Of a DNA stretch of 64,000 nucleotides, positions 26,295-35,005 are shown one piece after another. Made by a program: the position numbers and the translations under genes. Each line of letters begins with the position of its first letter. Positions within the stretch are counted from its first letter, which is position 1. The stretch covers positions 1 to 64,000 of the forward strand of contig NZ_JAUSBN010000030.1 of assembly GCF_030651995.1 (NCBI RefSeq), in the 5' to 3' direction. The DNA comes from Reyranella sp. Its GTDB lineage: Bacteria > Pseudomonadota > Alphaproteobacteria > Reyranellales > Reyranellaceae. The notes below the pieces were generated by a model, which was not told the origin of the DNA, ran no database searches, and saw only the letters and a list, made by a program, of their open reading frames with translations.

Positions 26295-27032
26295 TTATTC
26301 ATGGAACATGCGGACGGTGGACGGCTGATAGCCCGTGTTGGGCGCGAGGAAGCGGCGGAGCTGCTCCCTCGCCTGGTCCTGGGCGGCCACCCGCGCGGCC
26401 GCCTCGAGGCTCTGGGCCCTGCCCTGAGCAGCGACCGTCGCTGTGAGATCGGCAAGCTGCTGCGCTTGTAGGGCGACCAGCTGGTTACCGGCCTGCGCCG
26501 CCTCCAGTGCCCCTGCAGCGCCCTGGCTGGCATCGACGAGCGCGGACAGTTCTGAACGGTTGGTGTCGAGGTTACCGACAACGGTCGCCTGGATGCGCAG
26601 CGCATCCTGCAGGCCCGCGACGGAGTTCTCCCAACGTGTCCGGGCATTGGCGATCAACGACTGGGCCGACTGGTTCTCCGACGCCGGCGCATAGGTCGTC
26701 GAGAACGCCCGATCGATCTGCTGGACGTCGTAGGCGATGTTCTGGGCCTGACCCAGGAGTTGCCGAGTCCGCCCGATCGACTGCTGAAGCTGCTGCAGCG
26801 AGGAGTATGGGAGGCTCGTGAGATGACGCGCCTGGTTGATCAGCATCTGCGCTTCGTTCTGCAGCGACAGGATCTGATTGTTGACCTGCTCGAGCGTGCG
26901 CGCCGCGGTCAGCAGGTTTTGCGAATAATTGGTGGGATCGAACACGTGCATCTGCGCCGAAGCCGGGAGCGCGCTGCCGGAGAGGGCGAGAATGGCTGCG
27001 AGCGTAACGCCGTAACCACGGAGAGAGGTCAT
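26295..27032 (-). CDS. trbJ: TrbJ/VirB5-like conjugation protein
   Basis: 245 residues with a clear signal peptide (VTLAAILALSGSALPASAQ), then MHVFDPTNYSQNLLTAARTL and a long Gln-rich coiled-coil (EQVNNQILSLQNEAQMLINQ). This is the TrbJ pattern, a secreted pilus-associated protein. The ATG overlaps the trbE stop. Length is normal for this group. Confidence 0.92.
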   Translation of the reverse strand: MTSLRGYGVTLAAILALSGSALPASAQMHVFDPTNYSQNLLTAARTLEQVNNQILSLQNEAQMLINQARHLTSLPYSSLQQLQQSIGRTRQLLGQAQNIAYDVQQIDRAFSTTYAPASENQSAQSLIANARTRWENSVAGLQDALRIQATVVGNLDTNRSELSALVDASQGAAGALEAAQAGNQLVALQAQQLADLTATVAAQGRAQSLEAAARVAAQDQAREQLRRFLAPNTGYQPSTVRMFHE

Positions 27033-28838
27033 GACGATTCTCCTGTGCTGAGGTCGGGGATGAGATCGGCAGCCCACGGCACGCCGCGCGCCTGAAGCCA
27101 GCCGGCCAGGAAAGCCTTACGGCCGTGCTCGCCCAGAACGCGTTCGATCAGGGCCTGGTCCGCCTTCGACGAAGCCGCCGTGAGGGCAATCGTGACCTCG
27201 CCAAGGCCGAGCTCGAACAGGCGATTGCCGCGGCGGGACTGGCAGTAGTAGTCACGCTTGGGCGTCGCCCGGGCGAGAATCTCGATCTGACGGTCATTGA
27301 GACCGAAGCGGCGATAGATCTCTGTGATCTGCGGCTCGATCGCCCGCTCGTTCGGCAGGAAGAGCCGGGTGGGGCAGCTCTCGATGATGGCCGGCGCGAT
27401 GGCGGAGCCGTCGATGTCCGAGAGCGACTGGGTCGCGAAGACGACGGAGGCGTTCTTCTTGCGCAAGGTCTTCAGCCATTCGCGCAGCTGGCCGGCGAAG
27501 CCCTCGTCGTCCAGGGCGAGCCAGCCCTCGTCCACGATCAGCAGGGTCGGGCTGCCGTCCAAACGGGCCTCGATCCGATGGAAGAGATAGGCGAGCACGG
27601 CAGCCGCGGCGCCGGTGCCGATCAGCCCCTCGGTCTCGAAGACCTGCACCGACGTACTGCCGAGCCGTTCGGCCTCCGCATCCAGCAGACGGCCATAGGT
27701 CCCTCCCAGGCAATAAGGCTGGAGGGCCCGCTTGAGGGCGGCCGACTGCAACAGGACCGACAGGCCCGTCAGGGTGCGCTCTTCCAGCGGTGCGGAGGCC
27801 AGCGACCCGAGAGCCGACCATAGATGGTCCTTCACCTCGGGCGTGAGGACGATCTTCTCCCGGGCCAGGAGAGCTGCAATCCAGTCAGTGGCCCAGCCCC
27901 GCTCCGCGACATCGTCGATGCCGGCCAGCGGCTGGAGGGCAACGGGCTCCCTCTCCTCTTCGCCGAGCGCGCTTCCGAGGTCGTGCCAATCCCCACCCAT
28001 CGCGAGCGCCGCGGCGCGGATGGAACCGCCGAAGTCGAAGGCGAATACCTGCGCCTTGTCGTAGCGCCGGAACTGCAACGCCATGAGGGCCAGCAGCACG
28101 GACTTGCCCGAGCCCGTCGGGCCGACAACGAGCGTATGGCCGACATCTCCGACATGCAGGGAGAACCGGAACGGCGTCGCCCCCTCGGTCCTGCCGAAGA
28201 ACAGCGGCGGCGCACCGAAGTGCTCGTCCGTCGCGGGACCGGCCCAGACCGCCGACAGCGGGATCATGTGCGCCAGGTTGAGCGTCGAGACCGGCGGCTG
28301 GCGCACATTGGCGTAGGCATGCCCGGGAAGGGAGCCCAGCCACGCATCGACGGCGTTGACCTTCTCGACCATGCAGGTGAAGTCGCGGCCCTGGATCACC
28401 TTCTCGACCAGACGAAGCCGCTCGTCGGCGACTCGCGGATCCTCGTCCCATACCGTGACGGTCACCGTGCAGTAGGCCGCGCCGACCGCGTCCGAACCGA
28501 GTTCCTGCAACGCCACATCGGCGTCGATCGCCTTGTTGTGCGCATCGGTGTCGACGAGCGTCGACGCCTCGTTGGTCATCACCTCCTTGAGGATGGCCGC
28601 GATGGACTTCCTCTTGGCGAACCACTGACGGCGGATGCGCGTCAGAAGTCGGGTGGCGTCGGTCTTGTCGAGCAGGATCGCCCGCGTCGACCAGCGGTAG
28701 GCGAAGGCCAGGCGATTGAGTTCGTCGAGCAGTCCGGGCGTGGTGGTTCCCGGGAAGCCGACGATCGTGAGCACCCGCAGGTGGCAGTCGCCGAGCTTCA
28801 GCTCCAGGCCACCCGTCAAGGGTTGATCGGCCAGCACC
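27029..28838 (-). pseudogene. trbE: TrbE/VirB4-type ATPase, 5'-truncated by deletion
   Basis: About 600 family-like residues starting at LADQPLTGGLELKLGDCHLR. Walker A is VVGPTGSGKSVLL, Walker B LLIVDEGWLALDD, and the Q-motif VVFATQSLSD. Intact TrbE has about 815 residues; the first 210 or so are missing. The homology begins in the middle of the truncated methylase gene, in another frame, so no natural start remains. The ATPase core is otherwise undamaged. Without a start this protein is probably not made, or only as a fragment. Confidence 0.85.
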
Positions 28839-29823
28839 GGAGTAGCGTGCCGACGTCGGGGGCCATGCTGAATGATGCTGGAAACGATGTTGGATCGTCG
28901 GCAGGAATGCGATCGATAACGGTGAGTCGGGTCTCGACCGCGGTACCGTGGCGTGCGTAGACACGCCCATCGATGGCGGCGGAGAACACGACACGGCCGC
29001 GTTCCTGGAGGCGGACGAAGGCCTCGCGCCATGACGGATGGTCCGGCGAGAGGCTGGCGCCGGTGATCGCGACCAGGCGCCCGCCGTCGGCGAGCCGCGC
29101 GAGCGCAGACGAGATGTGGCGAAGGGCGGCGCCAGCGACGGTGCCGTCGACATGTGCAGCAGCCGAGAATGGCGGATTCATCAGCACGACGCTCGGACGC
29201 ACGGCATCGTCCAGATGGTCGTGGATGTGAGCCGCGTCGTAGCGTGTCGTCGCAGCACTAGGAAAGAGTTGCCGGAGCAAGGCCGCGCGGGTTTCCGCCA
29301 GCTCGTTCAGGACGAGTCGGCTGCGAGCGAGCTCCGCGAAGATGGCGAGTAGCCCCGTCCCTGCTGAGGGCTCGAGCACGAGATCGGCCGGGCTGATCGC
29401 GGCAGCGCTGGCGGCGACAAACCCGAGCGCGAGCGGCGTCGAGAATTGCTGCAGTGTCTGGCTCTCTTCGGAACGGCGCGTATGGGTGGGAAGAAGTGCT
29501 GCGATCCTGCCGAGCAGGGACTGCTCGGCAGCCGATGACTCCGCCCGCTTCCGAATGGCCGGGCCGAACTTGCGCATGAACAGCACGGTCGCCGCCTCGC
29601 AGGCGTCGTAGGCGGTCTTCCAGTCCCAGGCGCCCGCTGCGTCGGAGCCGCCGAAGGCGTGCTCCATGGCAGCGCGCAGGATGACCGCGTCGATGCGGTT
29701 GCCACGCTCGAGGTGAGGAAGAAGAAGGTGTGCCGCGGCGGCAATGCCGGTAGACGGATCCGCAGGAGCGCCGGTGAGCGAGCGTAGCGCTGGCGCCGCC
29801 GCCGAGAAGAGGACGTCCGACAT
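28816..29823 (-). pseudogene. Methylase/helicase (strawberry-notch-type) gene, 3'-truncated
   Basis: 335 residues from an ATG with GAGG upstream. It has methylase motif I LEPSAGTGLLAIFAELA and motif IV VLMNPPFSAAA. The same N-terminal region begins a very large (about 1400-residue) methyltransferase-helicase next to parB in related conjugative elements. Here the sequence runs through VETRLTVIDRIPADDP and then crosses directly into trbE DNA, ending 8 codons later. The helicase part is gone. A free methylase domain could still be expressed, but its function is unproven. Confidence 0.75.
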
Positions 29824-29952
29824 GGAAGAGACCTCGGAGAGCGGGAACGGTTCCGAACCGGAAGGCGCTCTCTCTGGACCTCGCCGGCTCAAACCCGTCC
29901 CGGCCGTCCTCTCCCTCTCGCTTACGCCTCGGAGGTGAGGAAGCCCTCGATG

Positions 29953-29980
29953 GAAAAAGCCCGGCACGGCGCCGGGCTTA
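29953..29980 (-). terminator. Intrinsic terminator after parB
   Basis: On the minus strand, AGCCCGGC and GCCGGGCT pair around a 5-base loop and are followed by TTTTT. It lies 57 bases beyond the parB stop and upstream of the truncated methylase gene, so it should separate parB transcription from the trb remnant. Confidence 0.85.
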
Positions 29981-30036
29981 ACCAGGGATTGGCGGCGAGA
30001 ACGCGGGGCGGCCGAGGCCACTCCGCTATTTTCCTG

Positions 30037-32154
30037 CTACTCAGCGGCAATCGCAGCCGGCTCAGACTCGTCCGTCGCGGCATCCCCGCCGGCGCCGACG
30101 AGGAAAGCGGGAAGCTCTCCGGCCGGCTCGGCGGGCGTGACCGGCACCTCCTCGCCGTCGGCGAGCCGCAGCGGATCTGGCAGCCACCCCGTGCCGTCGA
30201 GCAGCCGCTCGGCCTCCTTTGCCATCTCGGCCTTCTTGAGGTGGTCGATAAGCTGCGCTGCCTGATCGCCCTTGGCCTCGCGCACGGCCTCCAGGATGCG
30301 GGGCTTGGTGACGCGTCCAAGGTAGTTGTCGACCGTCGGCCGCCAGCCGGCTTCCACCATGTCGAGGTGGACGGCACGGGCCAGCCGGTCGGCCTGGGCG
30401 ATGCGCTGCTGCATGCCGTGCGCCGAGACACCCGGCCCACCGTAGCGGTCGCCCTTCTCGTAAAGCGCATTCACCCCGAACGACACGCAATGCGCCAGCA
30501 GCGCAGCACGACGGGAATCGCCGAGGGAGACGAGCCAGTCCCACAGTGCGGCTTCGTCTTTGGGCAGCTCGGCGTTCCAGGCGTCATGCCGGTCGGCGAC
30601 CGCCCGGGCGGAAGGACTGTCCTTCAGGTCGGCCGCCTGGACGGGAAAGAACACATGCCGCACCGAGGCCTCCAGGCACGCGCCGGGCGCGCTGTGCTGG
30701 AAGGTGTCGCGGCAGAGCTTGTGCAGCAACGCCGTGAGGGCGACCTGCGGGTTGTTCGCCACCGCGTCCCGCAGCGCCAGCGTGCGATGAGCCGTCAGCT
30801 CACTCACGAGCCGTTCTGGCAGAGGCTTGATCGCATCGTCGTCGCCGTCGTCCTCCGGCTGGTCGCCTCCGATGGTGATGACGGTGCGGTGGGCGGGAAC
30901 AGCAGGCGCCATCTCATTCGCCCCGCCGATCTCGTCTTGTGTCGGATCTTCGCGGCCCGCCGGCACCGGCTCGTCTTCCGGCCGGACATAGCCGCGATCC
31001 GCCGCAAGGCGTCCGTCGACGCCGATGCTGACGAACACACCGGCACGGGCGGTCTCGGCCGGCTCGTAGCGGACCGGACGATTCTCGAAGGCGGCAAGCG
31101 CTTTCTCGATCTCGCCCAGCCTCGCATCGATCTCGTCGGGCAGCTCGTCGGCGCCTTCGTACTCGCTCTCGAGCTTGGCCTGCTCGGCGGTCAGGGAGTC
31201 GAACGTCGCCTGTTCGTCGGGCATGAGCTCGACCACCACGCCGTCGAGCCGCCGAAGCTGATGGGCATGGCCGTACCGCAAATCGACCGCCACCTCGATC
31301 CACTTCCAGCCTTCGACAGCGATCTTATCCGCCTCGGCTGCCAGCTTCTCGCTGGCCAGGCGATCGAGCAGGGCAACGTCCTGAAGCCAGCCTCCCCCGT
31401 CCTCCTCGAACAGGTCGCGCAGGACCATACCACCTGCTGCCTCATAGGCATCGAGCCCGACAAACCGCGCACGGCGCTCCGACGTGCGCACGGCGCTCTC
31501 GGTGAGCTGGCGGCGGATCAGGTAAGGCTCCTTGTTGTAGGACTGCTGCAATGCCTCCCAGACCTGCTCCTGCCGCGCAGGGTCGGCGCTGACGGTAAAG
31601 GCCATGAGTTGCTCCAGGGTCATGCCGTCCTCGGCATAGATCTCGAGCAGCTTCTCGGAGACCGAGGCCAGCCGCAGCCGCTGCTTAACCACGGTCGGCG
31701 CAACGAAGAAGCGGGCGGCGATCTCCTCCTCGCCGGCGCCCTGCTCGCGTAGCGCCTTGAAGGCGCGGAATTGATCGAGCGGATGCAGGGCGACACGCTG
31801 GAAATTCTCGGCCAGCGAATCCTCCTCTGCCGAGATCTCCGTCCCGAGATTGCGCACGATGCACGGGATCGGCGCCGTTTTCGACAGGCGCTTCTGCTTC
31901 ACCAGCCGCTGGAGGGCCCGGTAGCGGCGACCGCCGGCCGGGATCTCAAACTGGCCGGCCTCGGCGCCATCGACGTCGAGGACCGGCCGGACGTTAAGGC
32001 TCTGCAACAGCCCACGCCGGGCGATGTCCTCGGCCAAGTCCTCGATCGAGATGCCGGCCTTCACGCGCCGGACGTTGGACTGGCTGAGCGCCAGCTTGTT
32101 GAAGGGAATGTCGCGCGATGCGCTGAGGGTGATCTTCTGAAAGGCCTTTGCCAT
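30037..32154 (-). CDS. parB: ParB/RepB-family DNA-binding protein, long type
   Basis: 705 residues starting MAKAFQKITLSASRDIPFNK. The ParB N-terminal domain has box I IPAGGRRYRALQRLV and box II ENFQRVALHPLDQFRAF, followed by the helix-turn-helix IAARFFVAPTVVKQRLRL. A long C-terminal region is acidic in the middle and ends PAAIAAE. These long ParB proteins belong to conjugative-element backbones rather than chromosome segregation. No parA is seen here. The start is 16 codons inside the open frame, where the family alignment begins. Confidence 0.9.
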   Translation of the reverse strand: MAKAFQKITLSASRDIPFNKLALSQSNVRRVKAGISIEDLAEDIARRGLLQSLNVRPVLDVDGAEAGQFEIPAGGRRYRALQRLVKQKRLSKTAPIPCIVRNLGTEISAEEDSLAENFQRVALHPLDQFRAFKALREQGAGEEEIAARFFVAPTVVKQRLRLASVSEKLLEIYAEDGMTLEQLMAFTVSADPARQEQVWEALQQSYNKEPYLIRRQLTESAVRTSERRARFVGLDAYEAAGGMVLRDLFEEDGGGWLQDVALLDRLASEKLAAEADKIAVEGWKWIEVAVDLRYGHAHQLRRLDGVVVELMPDEQATFDSLTAEQAKLESEYEGADELPDEIDARLGEIEKALAAFENRPVRYEPAETARAGVFVSIGVDGRLAADRGYVRPEDEPVPAGREDPTQDEIGGANEMAPAVPAHRTVITIGGDQPEDDGDDDAIKPLPERLVSELTAHRTLALRDAVANNPQVALTALLHKLCRDTFQHSAPGACLEASVRHVFFPVQAADLKDSPSARAVADRHDAWNAELPKDEAALWDWLVSLGDSRRAALLAHCVSFGVNALYEKGDRYGGPGVSAHGMQQRIAQADRLARAVHLDMVEAGWRPTVDNYLGRVTKPRILEAVREAKGDQAAQLIDHLKKAEMAKEAERLLDGTGWLPDPLRLADGEEVPVTPAEPAGELPAFLVGAGGDAATDESEPAAIAAE

Positions 32155-32888
32155 GAGTGGACTCCGAGACGGACAATCGAGAGCCGCTCTCTCGATTTCC
32201 AATCCGTCACGAACTCCAGCGGAGCCCTCTTACTCTGTCATTAGAGAGCTAATGCCCTCACGAATGCATCACGACGGCAAGACCTCGGAGACGCTAAGGG
32301 TCGCGCATGCAGGCCCCGCCTTCCGCCCGAAGGGGTTGGCCTTGGCGCGAAAGGGGCGGCACGCCCCTCCTCAAGAAATCAATGTCAGCCAGCAGGCTGT
32401 CACTGTGTCATCTGCGCGAGAGATCGTTACCCGAAGGGTGAAGACGCCTTCGTGAGGCCGCTCGACTAGGCGACCCGAGTAGAGCCCGGTCCGGATTAGC
32501 CGGACGCGCCCATATAGAAGCTGCACATTTTACAAAGAATGCAATTTCAGTCCAGAAGCGGGCGTCCCTCCTCGCACAACCACTGTCTTGCGCATATCGC
32601 GGTGCCGCTATGTTGCACCGGAGCGGGAATCCCATCAGGCGACCCCTGGCGGGCTCCCCGCGTGGAACACCGGCAATCGCTCGGGATCTGCCGTTTCGAG
32701 AGCCGTTCTGCGCGAGGTCCTAGACTAGGCGGCATTGGAGCTCTCAATACCTTGTGGCGGCAAGAGCTCGAAGTTATCGAAGAACATAGATAACTCTCTT
32801 TCTTGGTGAGTCAAAGTGATGCACTCTGTTGCAATTCGACTCACAAGCCGCCAAGGTGAACAATAAGAGAACATTTAGCAGGTCTGCC
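32155..32888. other. Divergent intergenic region between parB and the defence operon
   Basis: 734 bases with no supported gene. It holds the parB promoter and the promoter of the right-hand cargo operon, plus two inverted repeats listed separately. GC falls in its right half, marking the join between backbone and cargo. Confidence 0.5.
32772..32844. promoter_or_regulatory. Two inverted repeats, candidate operators of the ribbon-helix-helix regulator
   Basis: AGTTATC (32772-32778) pairs with GATAACT (32789-32795) around 10 bases. GTGAGTC (32806-32812) pairs with GACTCAC (32838-32844) around 25 bases. Both arms are perfect 7-mers and lie 45-117 bases before the regulator start, where a repressor of its own operon would bind. 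Binding is inferred, not shown. Confidence 0.4.
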
Positions 32889-33107
32889 ATGAGTGATCGA
32901 TCAAAAAAGCTCGGCCCCCGCGTCACCGTCAGCGTCACGCCCGGAGACTACGACACGCTTAATGCGCTCGCGGACAAGGATGATGTGTCCGTTTCGTGGG
33001 TCATACGGCGCGCAATCCACGAATATCTGCAGCGGCATTATCAGCCGGCGCGGCCACTGCGGCAGCCGGCCTCCGAAAGGCGACCGGTGGCGCCGGAGCG
33101 CGCATGA
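32889..33107 (+). CDS. CopG-like ribbon-helix-helix protein
   Basis: 72 residues starting MSDRSKKLGPRVTVSVTPGD. The RVTVSV strand is followed by two helices (YDTLNALADKDDVSVSWVIR RAIHEYLQRHY), the ribbon-helix-helix fold of CopG-type repressors. The last 15 residues are basic and Pro-rich. Its TGA overlaps the ATG of the zinc-ribbon methyltransferase (ATGA at 33104-33107), so it is the first gene of the five-gene operon and probably its autoregulator. An open frame to 32829 extends upstream but lacks a ribosome site. Confidence 0.8.
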   Translation: MSDRSKKLGPRVTVSVTPGDYDTLNALADKDDVSVSWVIRRAIHEYLQRHYQPARPLRQPASERRPVAPERA

Positions 33108-35005
33108 CACAAATGAAAATGCCGGGGAAGTTCGATCGCATGCCATACAATCAGCCCAGGCCGCGTAAATCCGCGCCCTCGATGCCGGAAACGTCTCTGA
33201 ACGCGCTGTATCGACGGCCGCTGGCCGCAAAGCGCACCGGTGCCCTTTATGGGGCCTTTCCGTATCCGACAAAAATTTCGCCCGAGGCGATTGCCCTCTA
33301 TATCGCCGCCCACACAAAACCCGGCGACACGGTGTTCGACGGATTTGGAGGCAGCGGGACCACTGGCCTCGCCGCATTGCTTTGCGAAAAGCCGACAGCC
33401 GAACTGCGCGCCGAAGCGATCCGGTTGGGCCTGAATGTACAATGGGGCGCCCGCAATGCCGTATTGTACGAACTGGGTGCGCTCGGCGCATTTGTGGGGC
33501 GGACACTGACCAATCCGCCCGATCCCATCGCCTTCAGGAAGGCCGCCGAAGAGGTGTTGGCCGCCTCCGAGAGCGAAGACGGCTGGATGTACGAGGCGCG
33601 TGACCCGTCCGGTGCGAAGGGCTCTATCCGGCATCTGATCTGGAGTGACAACCTGCGCTGCCCCGGCTGCAACCGCGTCGTCGCGTTGTGGGATGCCTGC
33701 GTTTCACTCGACCCGGCGGAAATTTCCTCGACCTTTGCTTGCCCGAAATGCCGTCATGAAAGCCCGATGGATGAGGTGCAGCGGGTCACTGTGCAGGAGC
33801 GCGACGATGTTCTGGGCGACAACCGCGCCCTGCGCGGACGCACTATGGCTCGTGTGTATGGTGCAACCGGGAAAAAACGCTGGTCGCGTCCGGCCACACC
33901 CGCCGACCTGGCCCTCCTGAAAAAGATAGATGCCGAACCGATCCCGTCTTCCGTGCCGCAGGCGCTCATTCCTTGGGGTGACCTCTACCGGAAAGGCTAC
34001 CATCAGGGGATCACGCACGTTCATCATTTCTACACGCGGCGCAATCTCATCATTTTCGCCCGTATGTGGGATCGCGTGGAATCGTATCGCGGCGCGCTCC
34101 GCGAAGGGTTGCGGTTCTGGCTGCTGAGCTACAACGCGGCCCACGGCACGATCATGACGCGCGTCGTGGCAAAATCCGATCAGAAAGACCTGGTCGTCAC
34201 CAGTGCGCAGCCCGGTGTTCTCTATGTTAGCGGTCTGCCGGTTGAGAAGAATTTCTTTGCCGGATTGCGGCGTAAGCTGACAACGATTTCGCAGGCGTTT
34301 GAGATCATTCACGGCAGCAGCGGAAAGGTCGAAGTCGTTCAGGGCTCAAGCTGCAAAGTCGGGCTGCCTTCCGGGAGCATCGACTATGTGTTCACTGACC
34401 CGCCCTTTGGGGCCAATATACCGTATGCGGAACTCAGTTTCATAAACGAAGCATGGCTCAAGAGATTCACTGACCGGACGGACGAGGCCATTGTCAGTCC
34501 CGACCAAGACAAATCTATCAACGAATACCAGGAGCTGCTTACCCGGTCATTCAGCGAGGCGCGCCGGATATTAAAGCCCTCGGGCAAGGCCACAATGGTC
34601 TTCCATTCCGCCTCCGCCGACGTGTGGAATGCGTTGCAACGCGCCTATCAGGATGCCGGTTTCGATGTCGAGTATGCGGGGGTTCTTGACAAGAAGCAGG
34701 GCAGCTTCAAGCAAGTCACGACGCAAGGGGCCGTGCGTGGTGATCCCGTGCTTCTGCTGGGGCCGCGCCGCAAGGCCGTGAAGAAGGCCGAGGGGGACGA
34801 TTGTGTCTGGACGGTTGCCACAGCCCTGCATCGCGCCGCGTCCGCCGCGCATGACCCGGACGAAGTGACCGCACAGAGGCTTTACTCGCGACTCGTGACG
34901 CACTTCCTCAGCCGTCACAAGCAAGTGCCGCTCGACGCTGATGTCTTCTACCGCTGGTACGCGGAACAATCGATGCCGGGAGTTTTATGCAGTGTCGGCG
35001 ACTGA
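33104..35005 (+). CDS. Zinc-ribbon adenine-specific DNA methyltransferase (COG1743-like)
   Basis: 633 residues. The SAM-binding loop VFDGFGGSGTTG is near residues 77-88. A four-Cys zinc ribbon (CPGC near 186, CPKC near 213) interrupts the catalytic domain. The catalytic motif TDPPFGANIPYAELSFINEA is near 431. Order and spacing match the 'adenine-specific DNA methylase containing a Zn-ribbon' group. It should methylate the N6 of adenine, though N4-cytosine cannot be excluded. The ATG overlaps the regulator stop. The following methyltransferase starts 14 bases before its end. Confidence 0.85.
   Translation: MTQMKMPGKFDRMPYNQPRPRKSAPSMPETSLNALYRRPLAAKRTGALYGAFPYPTKISPEAIALYIAAHTKPGDTVFDGFGGSGTTGLAALLCEKPTAELRAEAIRLGLNVQWGARNAVLYELGALGAFVGRTLTNPPDPIAFRKAAEEVLAASESEDGWMYEARDPSGAKGSIRHLIWSDNLRCPGCNRVVALWDACVSLDPAEISSTFACPKCRHESPMDEVQRVTVQERDDVLGDNRALRGRTMARVYGATGKKRWSRPATPADLALLKKIDAEPIPSSVPQALIPWGDLYRKGYHQGITHVHHFYTRRNLIIFARMWDRVESYRGALREGLRFWLLSYNAAHGTIMTRVVAKSDQKDLVVTSAQPGVLYVSGLPVEKNFFAGLRRKLTTISQAFEIIHGSSGKVEVVQGSSCKVGLPSGSIDYVFTDPPFGANIPYAELSFINEAWLKRFTDRTDEAIVSPDQDKSINEYQELLTRSFSEARRILKPSGKATMVFHSASADVWNALQRAYQDAGFDVEYAGVLDKKQGSFKQVTTQGAVRGDPVLLLGPRRKAVKKAEGDDCVWTVATALHRAASAAHDPDEVTAQRLYSRLVTHFLSRHKQVPLDADVFYRWYAEQSMPGVLCSVGD

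Noticed and set aside
21051..32154. Describing the island as a self-transmissible ICE
   Set aside because: trbB, trbC, trbD, the start of trbE, a relaxase and a coupling protein are all missing, and trbE is fused to another gene.
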